Assembly: GCA_900766265.1 (NCBI GenBank)
Contig: CAAFUS010000017.1
Location: 248,001-312,000, forward strand
From: Pseudomonadaceae bacterium
GTDB lineage: Bacteria; Pseudomonadota; Gammaproteobacteria; Pseudomonadales; Pseudomonadaceae
Direction of reading: 5' to 3'
Length of the DNA: 64,000 nucleotides
The notes below the pieces were generated by a model, which was given only the letters and a program-made list of their open reading frames with translations, did no database searches and was not told the DNA's origin. Position numbers and translations under genes: made by a program. Shown in pieces: positions 1 through 8,115 of this stretch (position 1 is its first letter; each line of letters starts with the position of its first letter).

Positions 1-974
1 AGCTGCTCGTGCTCGTGCTGGTACTGGCCGAGCCGATGCAGCCCGGCTTCAACTGGGTGCGCCTGGCGCTGACCTCGCTCTTCGTGCAATGGATCGTGCT
101 GCTGTCGGCGGGGATGCTCTGCCAGTTACGGCCGTTGCTGGCCCGGCTGAGCGCTGCGCTGGCCGGTGTGCTGTGTTGCCTGTTGGTGGTCGGGCTGACC
201 CTGGCCTGCACCGCCGTGGCCGATATCTACCAGCTCGGGGGCCCGCTGCAGCGCGCAGGGGAGGTCAACCTGTACCTGCGCCACGCGCTGATCAGCCTGA
301 TCATGTCGGGTCTGCTGCTGCGCTATTTCTACCTGCAGAGCCAGTGGCGACGCCAGGAGCAGGCCGAGCTGCGGGCGCGCATCGAGTCGCTGCAGGCACG
401 CATCCGCCCGCATTTCCTGTTCAACAGCCTCAACAGCATCGCCAGCCTGGTGCCGGTCGATCCGCAGAAGGCCGAGCAGGCTGTGCTGGATCTCTCCGAC
501 CTGTTCCGCGCCAGTCTGGCCAAGCCCGGCACCCTGGTGCCCTGGCGCGAGGAGTTGCTGCTGGCGCAGCGTTACCTGTCGATCGAGCAGTACCGGCTCG
601 GCGAGCGCCTGCAGATGGATTGGCAGATCGATGAGGTGCCGGATGATCTGCCGATCCCGCAACTGACCCTGCAACCGCTGCTGGAAAACGCCCTGATCTA
701 TGGAATCCAGCCGCGTATCGAAGGCGGCCTGGTCTGCGTCGAGGCCCATTACCGCGACGGGGAATTCTTCCTGCGGGTCAGCAATCCCTACGACGAAACC
801 GCTCAAGCGCAGCCCTCACGCGGCACCAATCAAGGGCTGTACAACATCGATGCACGTTTAGCGGCACTTTTCGGGCCGCACGCGAGTCTCAGCGTGGAGC
901 GGCGCAACGGCCGCCACTACACCTGTCTACGCTATCCTTGTGCGAGACAAAAGCAGGAACCCAGAGCTATATGA
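1..974 (+). CDS. algZ: Sensor histidine kinase AlgZ/FimS (5' truncated by window edge)
   Basis: LytS/His_kinase-family membrane sensor that partners AlgR in control of alginate and type IV pili. The visible part has several hydrophobic segments, then a cytoplasmic kinase domain. The phospho-acceptor region reads PHFLFNSLNSIASLV, with the His codon at 411, and an N-box-like LQPLLENALIYG follows. P. aeruginosa AlgZ is about 358 residues, so about 35 N-terminal residues lie left of the window; the frame is open from base 3. Its TGA overlaps the ATG of the next gene, showing translational coupling with algR. Identification rests on the motif and on the algR-hemC neighbourhood. Confidence 0.9.
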   Translation, partial: LLVLVLVLAEPMQPGFNWVRLALTSLFVQWIVLLSAGMLCQLRPLLARLSAALAGVLCCLLVVGLTLACTAVADIYQLGGPLQRAGEVNLYLRHALISLIMSGLLLRYFYLQSQWRRQEQAELRARIESLQARIRPHFLFNSLNSIASLVPVDPQKAEQAVLDLSDLFRASLAKPGTLVPWREELLLAQRYLSIEQYRLGERLQMDWQIDEVPDDLPIPQLTLQPLLENALIYGIQPRIEGGLVCVEAHYRDGEFFLRVSNPYDETAQAQPSRGTNQGLYNIDARLAALFGPHASLSVERRNGRHYTCLRYPCARQKQEPRAI

Positions 975-1714
975 ATGTCCTGATTGTCGATGACGAACCT
1001 CTAGCGCGTGAGCGTCTCAGCCGACTGGTAGGTGAGCTCGACGGCTATCGCGTACTGGAGCCTGCCGCGAGCAATGGCGAGGAGGCTCTGACCCTGATCG
1101 ATGACCTGCGGCCCGATGTCGTCTTGCTCGACATCCGGATGCCCGGTCTCGACGGTCTGCAGGTAGCCGCCAAACTCTGCGAACGAGACGCCCCGCCTGC
1201 GGTGATCTTCTGCACCGCCCATGATGAATTCGCGCTCGAAGCCTTCCAGGTCAGCGCCGTCGGCTACCTGGTCAAGCCGGTGCGCCAGGAGAACCTGGCC
1301 GAAGCGTTGCGCAAGGCCGAGCGACCCAATCGCGTCCAGCTCGCGGCCCTGACCCGGCCGGCCGCCATGAGCGGCGCTGCCCGCAGCCACATCAGTGCCC
1401 GGACCCGCAAGGGCATCGAGCTGATCCCGCTGGAGCAGGTCATCTACTTCATTGCGGACCACAAGTACGTCACCCTGCGCCACGAAGGCGGCGAGGTGTT
1501 GCTGGATGAGCCGCTCAAGGCGCTCGAAGACGAGTTTGGCGACCGCTTCGTGCGTATCCACCGTAACGCGCTGGTTTACCGCGACCGTATCGAGCGGCTG
1601 CAGCGCACGCCACTGGGGCATTTCCAGCTGTTCCTCAAGGGGCTCGAAGGCGAGGCGCTGACGGTCAGCCGGCGTCACGTCGCCGGGGTGCGCAAGCTGA
1701 TGCAGAACCTCTGA
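971..1714 (+). CDS. algR: Response regulator AlgR (LytTR family)
   Basis: Two-component response regulator, about 247 residues, the usual AlgR length. The N-terminal receiver begins MNVLIVDDEPLARERL with the acidic pair at the start and the phospho-acceptor Asp54 in VVLLDIRMPG. A LytTR DNA-binding domain fills the C-terminal 100 residues (RKGIELIPLEQVIYF, then FVRIHRNALV). In Pseudomonas it controls alginate synthesis, twitching and biofilm genes. The ATG at 971 was chosen because it overlaps the algZ stop (ATGA) and matches the conserved AlgR N-terminus. A start at 938 would add a non-conserved extension inside algZ. Confidence 0.95.
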   Translation: MNVLIVDDEPLARERLSRLVGELDGYRVLEPAASNGEEALTLIDDLRPDVVLLDIRMPGLDGLQVAAKLCERDAPPAVIFCTAHDEFALEAFQVSAVGYLVKPVRQENLAEALRKAERPNRVQLAALTRPAAMSGAARSHISARTRKGIELIPLEQVIYFIADHKYVTLRHEGGEVLLDEPLKALEDEFGDRFVRIHRNALVYRDRIERLQRTPLGHFQLFLKGLEGEALTVSRRHVAGVRKLMQNL

Positions 1715-1750
1715 GAAGCAGCTTGAAGCCTGAAGCTGGAAGGTTGAAGT
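1715..1750 (+). repeat. Degenerate GAAGC-type tandem tract between algR and hemC
   Basis: Just after the algR stop the sequence repeats degenerate units of the form GCTTGAAGCCTGAAGCTGG. A similar tract occurs at the end of thiI (36663-36694), with an inverted counterpart at 36781-36800. Such short purine-rich tracts are common between Pseudomonas genes. No function is evident. Confidence 0.5.
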
Positions 1751-1891
1751 AAACGCGGAACGAGCTTGGAGGCGCTTCGGCGCCCTCGCACCCTGATTCG
1801 CTTCCAGCGCCCTTCCTTGATCCCCGGCCAGCCCAGCCCGCGCTTTGGGCCTGTTATCATCGGCTGCAGTTCATCTTCTCTGGAATTGCAC

Positions 1892-2830
1892 ATGCTTCGC
1901 GAAATCCGCATTGCCACGCGCAAGAGCGCGCTGGCCCTCTGGCAGGCCGAATACGTCAAGGCACGCCTGGAACAGGCACACCCGGGTCTGAGCGTCAGCC
2001 TGGTGCCGATGGTCAGCCGCGGCGACAAGCTGCTCGACGCACCGCTGGCGAAAATCGGCGGCAAGGGCCTGTTCGTCAAGGAGCTGGAAACGGCGCTGCT
2101 GGAGAACGAAGCCGACATTGCCGTGCACTCCATGAAGGACGTGCCGATGGAGTTCCCCGAGGGCCTGGGGCTGTACTGCATCTGCGAGCGCGAAGACCCT
2201 CGCGACGCCTTCGTCTCCAATACCTACGAGAACCTCGATGCGCTACCGGCCGGCAGCGTGGTGGGCACGTCCAGCCTGCGCCGGCAGGCGCAGCTGCTGG
2301 CCCGGCGTCCTGATCTGAAAATCCAGTTTCTGCGCGGCAACGTGAACACGCGCCTGGCCAAGCTCGACGCCGGCGAGTACGACGCCATCATCCTGGCCGC
2401 CGCCGGCCTGATCCGCCTGGGCTTCGCCGAGCGCATCCGTTCGAGCATGAGCGTCGAAGACAGCCTGCCGGCGGGCGGGCAGGGCGCGGTCGGCATCGAA
2501 TGCCGCACCGCCGACGACGAGATCCATGCGCTGCTCGGCCCGCTGCACCACGCCGCCACCGAGTGGCGGGTACTGGCCGAGCGGGCGCTGAATCGTCACC
2601 TCAACGGCGGTTGCCAAGTGCCCATCGCCTGTTATGCGATCCTCGAGGGCGACCAGCTCTGGCTGCGTGGCCTGGTCGGCCAGCCTGATGGCAGCCTACT
2701 GCTGCGTGCCGAAGACCGTGGTCCGGTCACCGAGGCGCAGGCGCTGGGCGTGCGGGTCGCCGATTCACTGCTGGCCCAGGGCGCCCAAGGCATCCTGAGC
2801 GCCATCTACGGCGAGGCCGGCGACGCGTGA
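1892..2830 (+). CDS. hemC: Porphobilinogen deaminase (hydroxymethylbilane synthase)
   Basis: Cytosolic heme-pathway enzyme that condenses four porphobilinogens into hydroxymethylbilane. The 312-residue product has the usual length. It shows the N-terminal IRIATRKSALALWQAE, the VHSMKDVP motif near residue 80, the GTSSLRRQAQ motif near 125, and the dipyrromethane cofactor cysteine at Cys241 in NGGCQVPIACYA. The ATG at 1892 gives the conserved N-terminus; the frame is open upstream to 1766 but that part is unlike the family. hemD starts inside its stop (GTGA overlap), so hemC-hemD are coupled, and hemX-hemY follow in the same direction. Confidence 0.97.
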   Translation: MLREIRIATRKSALALWQAEYVKARLEQAHPGLSVSLVPMVSRGDKLLDAPLAKIGGKGLFVKELETALLENEADIAVHSMKDVPMEFPEGLGLYCICEREDPRDAFVSNTYENLDALPAGSVVGTSSLRRQAQLLARRPDLKIQFLRGNVNTRLAKLDAGEYDAIILAAAGLIRLGFAERIRSSMSVEDSLPAGGQGAVGIECRTADDEIHALLGPLHHAATEWRVLAERALNRHLNGGCQVPIACYAILEGDQLWLRGLVGQPDGSLLLRAEDRGPVTEAQALGVRVADSLLAQGAQGILSAIYGEAGDA

Positions 2831-3594
2831 CTGGCTGGCGGCTGCTGCTGACCCGTCCTGCCGACGAGTGTGCGGCGCTGGCTGCCACGCTTGCCGAGCA
2901 AGGCATCCACAGCGCCAGCCTGCCACTGTTGGAAATCGAGCCGCTGCCCGAGACCCCGGAGCAGCGCAGCCTCATACTCGACCTCGACCGTTACGCCGCG
3001 GTGGTGGTGGTCAGCAAGCCGGCGGCCCGGCTGGGTCTTGCGCTGATTGATCGCTACTGGCCGCAGCCTCCCTTCGACCAGCACTGGTTCAGTGTCGGCG
3101 CGGCGACCGGTGCGCTGCTCGAGGACTACGGGTTGAGGGTCAGCTGGCCGGCTTCGGGCGACGACAGCGAAGCCTTGCTGACCTTGCCCGCGCTTGCCGA
3201 GGCATTGTCGAGGCCCACGCCGCGGGCACTGATCCTGCGCGGCGAGGGCGGGCGCGAGTTGATCTCTCAGACGCTGCGCGAGCGCGGCGTACAGGTCGAC
3301 AGCCTGGAACTCTATCGCCGCCGCCTGCCCGAGTATCCGCCCGGCGTTCTCTGCGAACGGCTTCAGGCGGAACGCCTGAACGGCGTGGTGGTCAGCAGTG
3401 GGCAAGGCCTGCAATCGTTGCACGAGATTGCAGGCGTCAGCTGGCCGCTGAGCCAGCCATTGTTCGTGCCCAGCCCGCGGGTCGCCTCGATGGCGCGCGA
3501 GCTGGGCGCAAGAGACGTCGTCGATTGCCGTGGTGCCAGTGCTGCGGCCCTGCTGGCGGCGTTGCGGGACACCCCCGCGCCGGCCGCTCCCTGA
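2827..3594 (+). CDS. hemD: Uroporphyrinogen-III synthase
   Basis: Cyclises hydroxymethylbilane to uroporphyrinogen III. The 255-residue protein shows the loosely conserved two-domain HemD pattern: TRPADECAALAATLAEQGI at the start, VVVVSKPAARLG near residue 60, ILRGEGGRELI near 140 and VVVSSGQGLQSL near 190. It starts with GTG overlapping the hemC TGA by four bases. The gap to hemX is only 16 bases, so hemCDXY looks like one operon. HemD sequences diverge strongly, so position in the operon carries much of the weight. Confidence 0.93.
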   Translation: MTGWRLLLTRPADECAALAATLAEQGIHSASLPLLEIEPLPETPEQRSLILDLDRYAAVVVVSKPAARLGLALIDRYWPQPPFDQHWFSVGAATGALLEDYGLRVSWPASGDDSEALLTLPALAEALSRPTPRALILRGEGGRELISQTLRERGVQVDSLELYRRRLPEYPPGVLCERLQAERLNGVVVSSGQGLQSLHEIAGVSWPLSQPLFVPSPRVASMARELGARDVVDCRGASAAALLAALRDTPAPAAP

Positions 3595-3610
3595 TGCAAA
3601 GGATGGAAAC

Positions 3611-4801
3611 GTGAGCGAAGCAGATCAGAAAGACCCGCAGAAACCCGAATCCGACAAGCCGATTCCGCCGGCCAGCCCCGCAGCGGCCAATCCTTCTGCG
3701 GCAAAACCGGCCGCGCCGGCCCCGCGCGCCGGGCGATCGTCCAATGCCATCGCGTCGCTGGCATTGCTGGCCGGCCTGGTCGGCGTCGCGGTCGGTGGCT
3801 ACAGCCTCTGGCAGCTCCAGCAGTACGGCCAGCGGCAGGACCAGCAGGTGCAGCAGCTGGGCGAACTGCAGCAATCGGCACAGCAGACCCAGCGTCTGGC
3901 CGAGCGTGAGCGCGAGCTCGGGTCACGTCTGCAGCGGCTCGAACGTCTGCCGTCGGCCGACGAGCTGGAAGAGCGTCGCCGGCTGCTGAGCAACCTGCAG
4001 CGCGACCAGCAGCGCCTGTCCGGCCGCGTCGAACAGGTCTTGGGCGCCAGCCGCGAGGAGTGGCGCCTGGCCGAGGCCGAACACCTGCTGCGGATGGCCA
4101 TGCTGCGGCTGTCGGCGATGCAGGATGTGAACAGCGCCGAGGCGCTGCTGGAAGAGTCGGACATCATCCTGCGTGAGCAGGACGATCCGGCGGCCTATGC
4201 CGCGCGTCAGCAATTGCTCGAGGGCCTGGAGGCGTTGCGCAGCCTGCCCGAGCTCGACCGCACCGGGCTCTTCCTCCAGCTCGGCGCGTTGCGTGGGCAG
4301 AGCGCGCAGCTGAATGCACTTGCGCCAGAATTCGAGATGGGCGGCGAGCTGGCGGTGGGTGCCGACGCGCCGCGCTGGCGGCAGTGGCTCGACGAGCTGA
4401 CCCGTTACGTGCGCATCGACCTGGATGCCGAAAACGACGTCAAGCCGCTGCTAGCCGGGCAGAGCCTCGGGCAGGTGCGCCTGGCGCTGTCGCTGGCCAT
4501 CGAGCAGGCACAGTGGGCGGTACTGAACGGCAATACCGACGTTTATCGACAGTCGCTCGAGCAGGCGCGCGCGCTGTTGCAGGATCACTTCAGCGAGGAG
4601 AACGGCCAGGCCCGGGGGCTGCGCGAGCGCATCGGGGCGCTTCGCGAGCGCCAGGTCGCGGTCGAGCTGCCGGACCTGGCGCCTGCCCTGAAGGCGCTGC
4701 AAGGCTATATCCGCAAGCGCGAGGCCCCCTCGCTCGAAAGCGAGGCCGGCCAGCCCCCGCAACCGGCGGAGCAGGGCGATGGCGAGGGGCACGCACTATG
4801 A
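3611..4801 (+). CDS. hemX: HemX family inner-membrane protein
   Basis: About 396 residues. A proline/alanine-rich cytoplasmic N-terminus is followed by one transmembrane helix near residues 50-68 (SLALLAGLVGVAVGGYSLW), a coiled coil rich in Gln and Arg, and the HemX domain. It is often annotated as a uroporphyrinogen-III C-methyltransferase, but no SAM-binding methyltransferase motif is visible, so enzymatic activity should not be assumed. The GTG at 3611 is preceded by a purine-rich GGATGGAAAC stretch. The stop overlaps the hemY ATG (ATGA). Confidence 0.85.
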   Translation: MSEADQKDPQKPESDKPIPPASPAAANPSAAKPAAPAPRAGRSSNAIASLALLAGLVGVAVGGYSLWQLQQYGQRQDQQVQQLGELQQSAQQTQRLAERERELGSRLQRLERLPSADELEERRRLLSNLQRDQQRLSGRVEQVLGASREEWRLAEAEHLLRMAMLRLSAMQDVNSAEALLEESDIILREQDDPAAYAARQQLLEGLEALRSLPELDRTGLFLQLGALRGQSAQLNALAPEFEMGGELAVGADAPRWRQWLDELTRYVRIDLDAENDVKPLLAGQSLGQVRLALSLAIEQAQWAVLNGNTDVYRQSLEQARALLQDHFSEENGQARGLRERIGALRERQVAVELPDLAPALKALQGYIRKREAPSLESEAGQPPQPAEQGDGEGHAL

Positions 4802-6030
4802 GACGCTCCGCGCTGGTCCTGCTGCTGGTACTGGTCTGCCTCGGGGCGCTCGGCTGGGCCGTCAGCCAGAGCGCCGGCTACGTACTGATCACCTACGATC
4901 GCTTCCGCTACGAATCGACCTTCTGGATATTCCTCGCACTGCTGGCCTGCCTGTGGCTGCTGGCGGTGCTGGTGCACTGGCTGCTGGGCCTGCTGTACGT
5001 GTCGGGCACGCTGGTCAACCCCTGGTCGCGCCGGCACCGCCAGCGGAGGGTTGAGCGGGCCTCGCAAAAAGGGCTGCGCGAACTCGCCGAAGGGCAGTGG
5101 GCGCCCGCGCTGGAACACCTGCGCGCCGCCGCTGGGCATGACCGCAGGCCGCTCGTGCATTACCTGGGCGCCGCCCGCGCCGCCAACGAACTCGGCGACT
5201 ATGCGCAGAGCGACGAGCTGCTGCGCGAGGCCCGGGAACGCGAGCCCGACGCTGCGCTGGCCGTCGGCCTGACCCAGGCGCAGCTGCAGATCGCCCGAGG
5301 TGATTACGTGCAGGCACGCGAGTCGCTGGCCTCGCTGCGCGAGCAGAAACCGCGTCATCCGCAGGTCCTGGCCCTGCTCCAGCAACTGTACGTGCAACTT
5401 GAGGAATGGCCCGAGCTGTGTCGCCTGCTGCCCGAGTTGCGCAAGTACAAGGTCCTGCCCACCGAGCGCCTCGACGAGCTGGAGCGCCTGGCCTGGGCGG
5501 CCGCGCTCGAACAGGCCGGTCAACCCGCGCAGGCCCAGGGCGAGGCGCTGCAAGCGCTCAACCAGCACTGGCAGACCATGCCCAACGGTCTGCGCGGCGA
5601 GCCGTCGCTGGTCGAGGTGTATGCCGCCGGCCTTGCTCGCCTGGGCGCCGAGGAAAAGGCCGAGGAGGTCCTGCAAGCCGCCCTTCGCAAGCGCTTCGAC
5701 ACTCGTCTGGTGGAGCTCTATGGACAGGTCAGGGGCCGCGATGGCGCGCGTCAACTGGCCCAGGCCGAGGGCTGGCTGAAGGATCATCCCGACGATCCCG
5801 TGTTGCTGCTCGCCCTGGGGCGACTGAGCGTGCGCAACGAACTCTGGGGCAAGGCGCGCGATTACCTGGAGGCGAGCCTGCGCTTCGAGTTCCGACCGCA
5901 GACGTGCGCCGAGCTGGGGCGTCTGCTGGCGCGGCTGGGCGAGGTGGAGCGCAGCAATCAGCTGTTCCAGCAGGGGCTGGGGCTGGTCGAACGGAATCTG
6001 CCGGTCACCGTGCCGGTGCCTCGTCAGTGA
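4798..6030 (+). CDS. hemY: HemY-like heme biosynthesis-associated membrane protein (TPR)
   Basis: About 410 residues, with two N-terminal transmembrane helices (residues 3-20 and about 40-65) and then a long alpha-helical TPR-like region. This is the gammaproteobacterial HemY of the hemCDXY cluster and is unrelated to the Bacillus protoporphyrinogen oxidase of that name. Its biochemical role is not established; it is thought to act with HemX at the inner membrane. The start is fixed by ATGA overlap with hemX. An inverted repeat lies just after the stop. Confidence 0.88.
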   Translation: MRRSALVLLLVLVCLGALGWAVSQSAGYVLITYDRFRYESTFWIFLALLACLWLLAVLVHWLLGLLYVSGTLVNPWSRRHRQRRVERASQKGLRELAEGQWAPALEHLRAAAGHDRRPLVHYLGAARAANELGDYAQSDELLREAREREPDAALAVGLTQAQLQIARGDYVQARESLASLREQKPRHPQVLALLQQLYVQLEEWPELCRLLPELRKYKVLPTERLDELERLAWAAALEQAGQPAQAQGEALQALNQHWQTMPNGLRGEPSLVEVYAAGLARLGAEEKAEEVLQAALRKRFDTRLVELYGQVRGRDGARQLAQAEGWLKDHPDDPVLLLALGRLSVRNELWGKARDYLEASLRFEFRPQTCAELGRLLARLGEVERSNQLFQQGLGLVERNLPVTVPVPRQ

Positions 6031-6044
6031 ATAAACGATGTGTT

Positions 6045-6071
6045 CGCGAGGCCGCCGGTGGTGGCCTCGCG
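6045..6071 (+). terminator. Hairpin after hemY, possible terminator
   Basis: A 9-bp perfect stem (CGCGAGGCC/GGCCTCGCG) with a 9-base loop sits 15 bases after the hemY stop. There is no clear U-run, so it is at best a weak intrinsic terminator or a 3'-end-stabilising structure closing the algZR-hemCDXY direction. Confidence 0.45.
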
Positions 6072-6280
6072 GTAAATTGGGTCGCGGCTGCAAGGCCCTG
6101 CAACATTGCGGAGCGATTTTTCGTCGGCCTCGGGTTGATGCTCCGATCGGGTCGGCATAGTCTGCCCGGGTACGACGGAAAACCGCCATTCGCGCGCATC
6201 CTGTCCCAAAGCCATCGCCGAATGACAAAAAAACGTCTCGGGAAGGCGCAAGCATTAACGATTAGGGAAGTGAGGTCATC

Positions 6281-6745
6281 ATGCTCGAGAGTTGTCGGAA
6301 CGCCCAGGAGCGCTGGGGTGGTGTACATATGCTGATCGATCGCTGGCTGCAGGAGCGTCATCAGCTGATCCAGGCGCATGATGAACTGCTGGCGAACGCC
6401 GAGGCCGCGACCCGGCAGACGCTGCAGAAGTATTGTGAAATCCTGGTGGACTATGTCTCTGCCGGCCACTTCGAAATCTACGAGCAGCTGCTCAATGAGG
6501 CCGAAGCCTTCGGCGACAAGCGCGGCCTGGAGCTGGCCAAGCAGATCTACCCGCGGATCGAGGCGATCACCGAAGTTGCGTTGGCGTTCAATGATCGTTG
6601 CGAAGACGGTGACTGCCATGACAGCCCCGCGCTCTCTGCGGAGATCACCCGCCTCGGCCAACTGCTGCACGAGCGCTTCGAGCTCGAAGACTGCCTGATC
6701 GAAGTGCTGCACACGGCTCACAAGCAACCCGCCGCCACCGTTTGA
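6281..6745 (+). CDS. rsd: Anti-sigma-70 factor Rsd/AlgQ
   Basis: About 154 residues, starting MLESCRNAQERWGGVHMLID, the signature N-terminus of the Rsd/AlgQ family. These proteins bind region 4 of sigma-70 and favour alternative sigma factors; in P. aeruginosa AlgQ influences alginate and siderophore expression. The helical protein contains the conserved RWLQERHQLIQAHDELL segment. The position between hemY and algP matches the P. aeruginosa alginate-regulation cluster. About 250 bases separate it from hemY, so it likely has its own promoter. Confidence 0.93.
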   Translation: MLESCRNAQERWGGVHMLIDRWLQERHQLIQAHDELLANAEAATRQTLQKYCEILVDYVSAGHFEIYEQLLNEAEAFGDKRGLELAKQIYPRIEAITEVALAFNDRCEDGDCHDSPALSAEITRLGQLLHERFELEDCLIEVLHTAHKQPAATV

Positions 6746-6872
6746 TCGGCCGGGCCTCACCTACCACGCGCGGGTGTCTTGGCAGCCGCGCCGGATCATC
6801 CGTTTCTGGTGTTGGCACCCTCCCCGAGGGGCGTCTAGTATGGCTCCAGTCCATACGCCAGGAGGCGCCGAG

Positions 6873-7607
6873 ATGCCCGTCAAGAAAAAGGCCGTCACTA
6901 CCCCGCTGCACCTGTTGCAACAGCTGTCGAGCAGCCTGATCGAACACCTCGAAAAAGCCTGCCAGCAGGCCCAGGCCGACGCCCAGGCGACCCTGGCCAA
7001 GCTCGAGAAGCAGCGCGGCAAGACCGAAGAGAAGCTTCACAAGGCGCGCGCCAGGCTCGACGAGGCGACCGGCGCCGGCAAAAAAGGCAAGGGACTCGGC
7101 AAGTCGCAGGCAGAAGTCGCCGAACTCGAGGCTCTGGCGGCCACGCTTCAGGCCCGGCAGGGCGAAACCCTTTCCTATGTCGCCGAACTCAAGCGCGACG
7201 CCGAGCAAAGTCTGACCCTGGCGCAGGGAATCAGGCAGGTCGGCGAGGCCGCCGGGAAAGCCATCGAGACGCGTCAGGCGCCAGCCAAGACGACCAAGCC
7301 TGCGCCGGCAGCCAAGGCGCCCGTGAGCCGCGCAGCCGCCACGGCAAAAACGCCGGCAAGCGCCGCCAGCAGGGCCGGCAAATCGACCTCCGCCTCCAAA
7401 CCCGTTGCTGCAAAAGCTGCACCCAATCCGGCCGCGGAAGCCGCCGAGAAGGCTCCTGCCGCCACGACCCGCCGCACCGGCAACGGCAAGGCTACGGGCA
7501 ATGGCGTTTCCAAGCCCGCCGCCGCTGCCCGCGCGCCCGCCAAACCTGCTGCGCGCAAGCCTGCCGCAAGAAAGCCCGCCGCCGCCCGTCAGCCTGCCGA
7601 AGGCTGA
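6873..7607 (+). CDS. algP: AlgP, histone H1-like Lys/Ala/Pro-rich regulator
   Basis: About 244 residues. The N-terminal 120 residues are helical and charged (LLQQLSSSLIEHLEKAC onward). The C-terminal half is very rich in Ala, Lys and Pro and ends in KPAA-type repeats (ARKPAARKPAAARQP), the hallmark of AlgP, a histone H1-like DNA-binding protein of the alginate system. This array is shorter than in P. aeruginosa AlgP, where the repeats vary between strains. The ATG at 6873 has GGAGGCG upstream. The 3' end overlaps the convergent next gene by 19 bases. Confidence 0.88.
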   Translation: MPVKKKAVTTPLHLLQQLSSSLIEHLEKACQQAQADAQATLAKLEKQRGKTEEKLHKARARLDEATGAGKKGKGLGKSQAEVAELEALAATLQARQGETLSYVAELKRDAEQSLTLAQGIRQVGEAAGKAIETRQAPAKTTKPAPAAKAPVSRAAATAKTPASAASRAGKSTSASKPVAAKAAPNPAAEAAEKAPAATTRRTGNGKATGNGVSKPAAAARAPAKPAARKPAARKPAAARQPAEG

Positions 7608-8056
7608 GCCTGGCTGGCGGCCGTGCGCAATCGTTTCGCCTGATCAGCACATTCTTCGCCGAGCAGGGCTTCCAGCCACGGTTCGGCGTCCCCTTGCGCC
7701 GCCCAGCCGGCCGAGGCGTCCTGCAGGCGCTCGAGCAGAAGTCGCTCGGCAGCCAGTTCCAGCCCTTTGAGCGCCTGGCGCAGCGCTTCCAGCGGCGGAT
7801 CAGTCAGGCCCGGCTCCTTCCAGCGCAGACGGGTCGAGCGCAGGGGTTGGATGGCCAGTGCCTGCCAATGGCCGGCCAGCCCCTTGAGCGCAGCCAGGCG
7901 TTCGGGCGTGCAGGCTACCCGGCGTGTCTCCAGCCAGGCGCCCGTGAGTACCAGACAGACGTCGGCGCCCTGGTCCTGCAGCGCCAGGCAGAGGGTTTCG
8001 ACGCCGGGACGGGCATAGCAATCCAGGGCGAAGGACCAGAGATCGGGTGCGTTCAT
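7589..8056 (-). CDS. TIGR02444/DUF2390 family protein
   Basis: A 155-residue acidic cytosolic protein beginning MNAPDLWSFALDCYARPGVE, with LCLALQDQGADVCLVLTGAWLE following. This resembles the TIGR02444 (DUF2390) family found next to the YheS-type ABC-F gene in pseudomonads. No catalytic motif is visible and the function is unknown. It is convergent with algP, overlapping it by 19 bases, and divergent from the ABC-F gene with a 59-base gap. Confidence 0.8.
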   Translation of the reverse strand: MNAPDLWSFALDCYARPGVETLCLALQDQGADVCLVLTGAWLETRRVACTPERLAALKGLAGHWQALAIQPLRSTRLRWKEPGLTDPPLEALRQALKGLELAAERLLLERLQDASAGWAAQGDAEPWLEALLGEECADQAKRLRTAASQAQPSAG

Positions 8057-8115
8057 GATTTTTTCGTCGTCTTCCGGTGGGCGGCAAGGGCGAGCTGATA
8101 AACTCCGCGGCCATT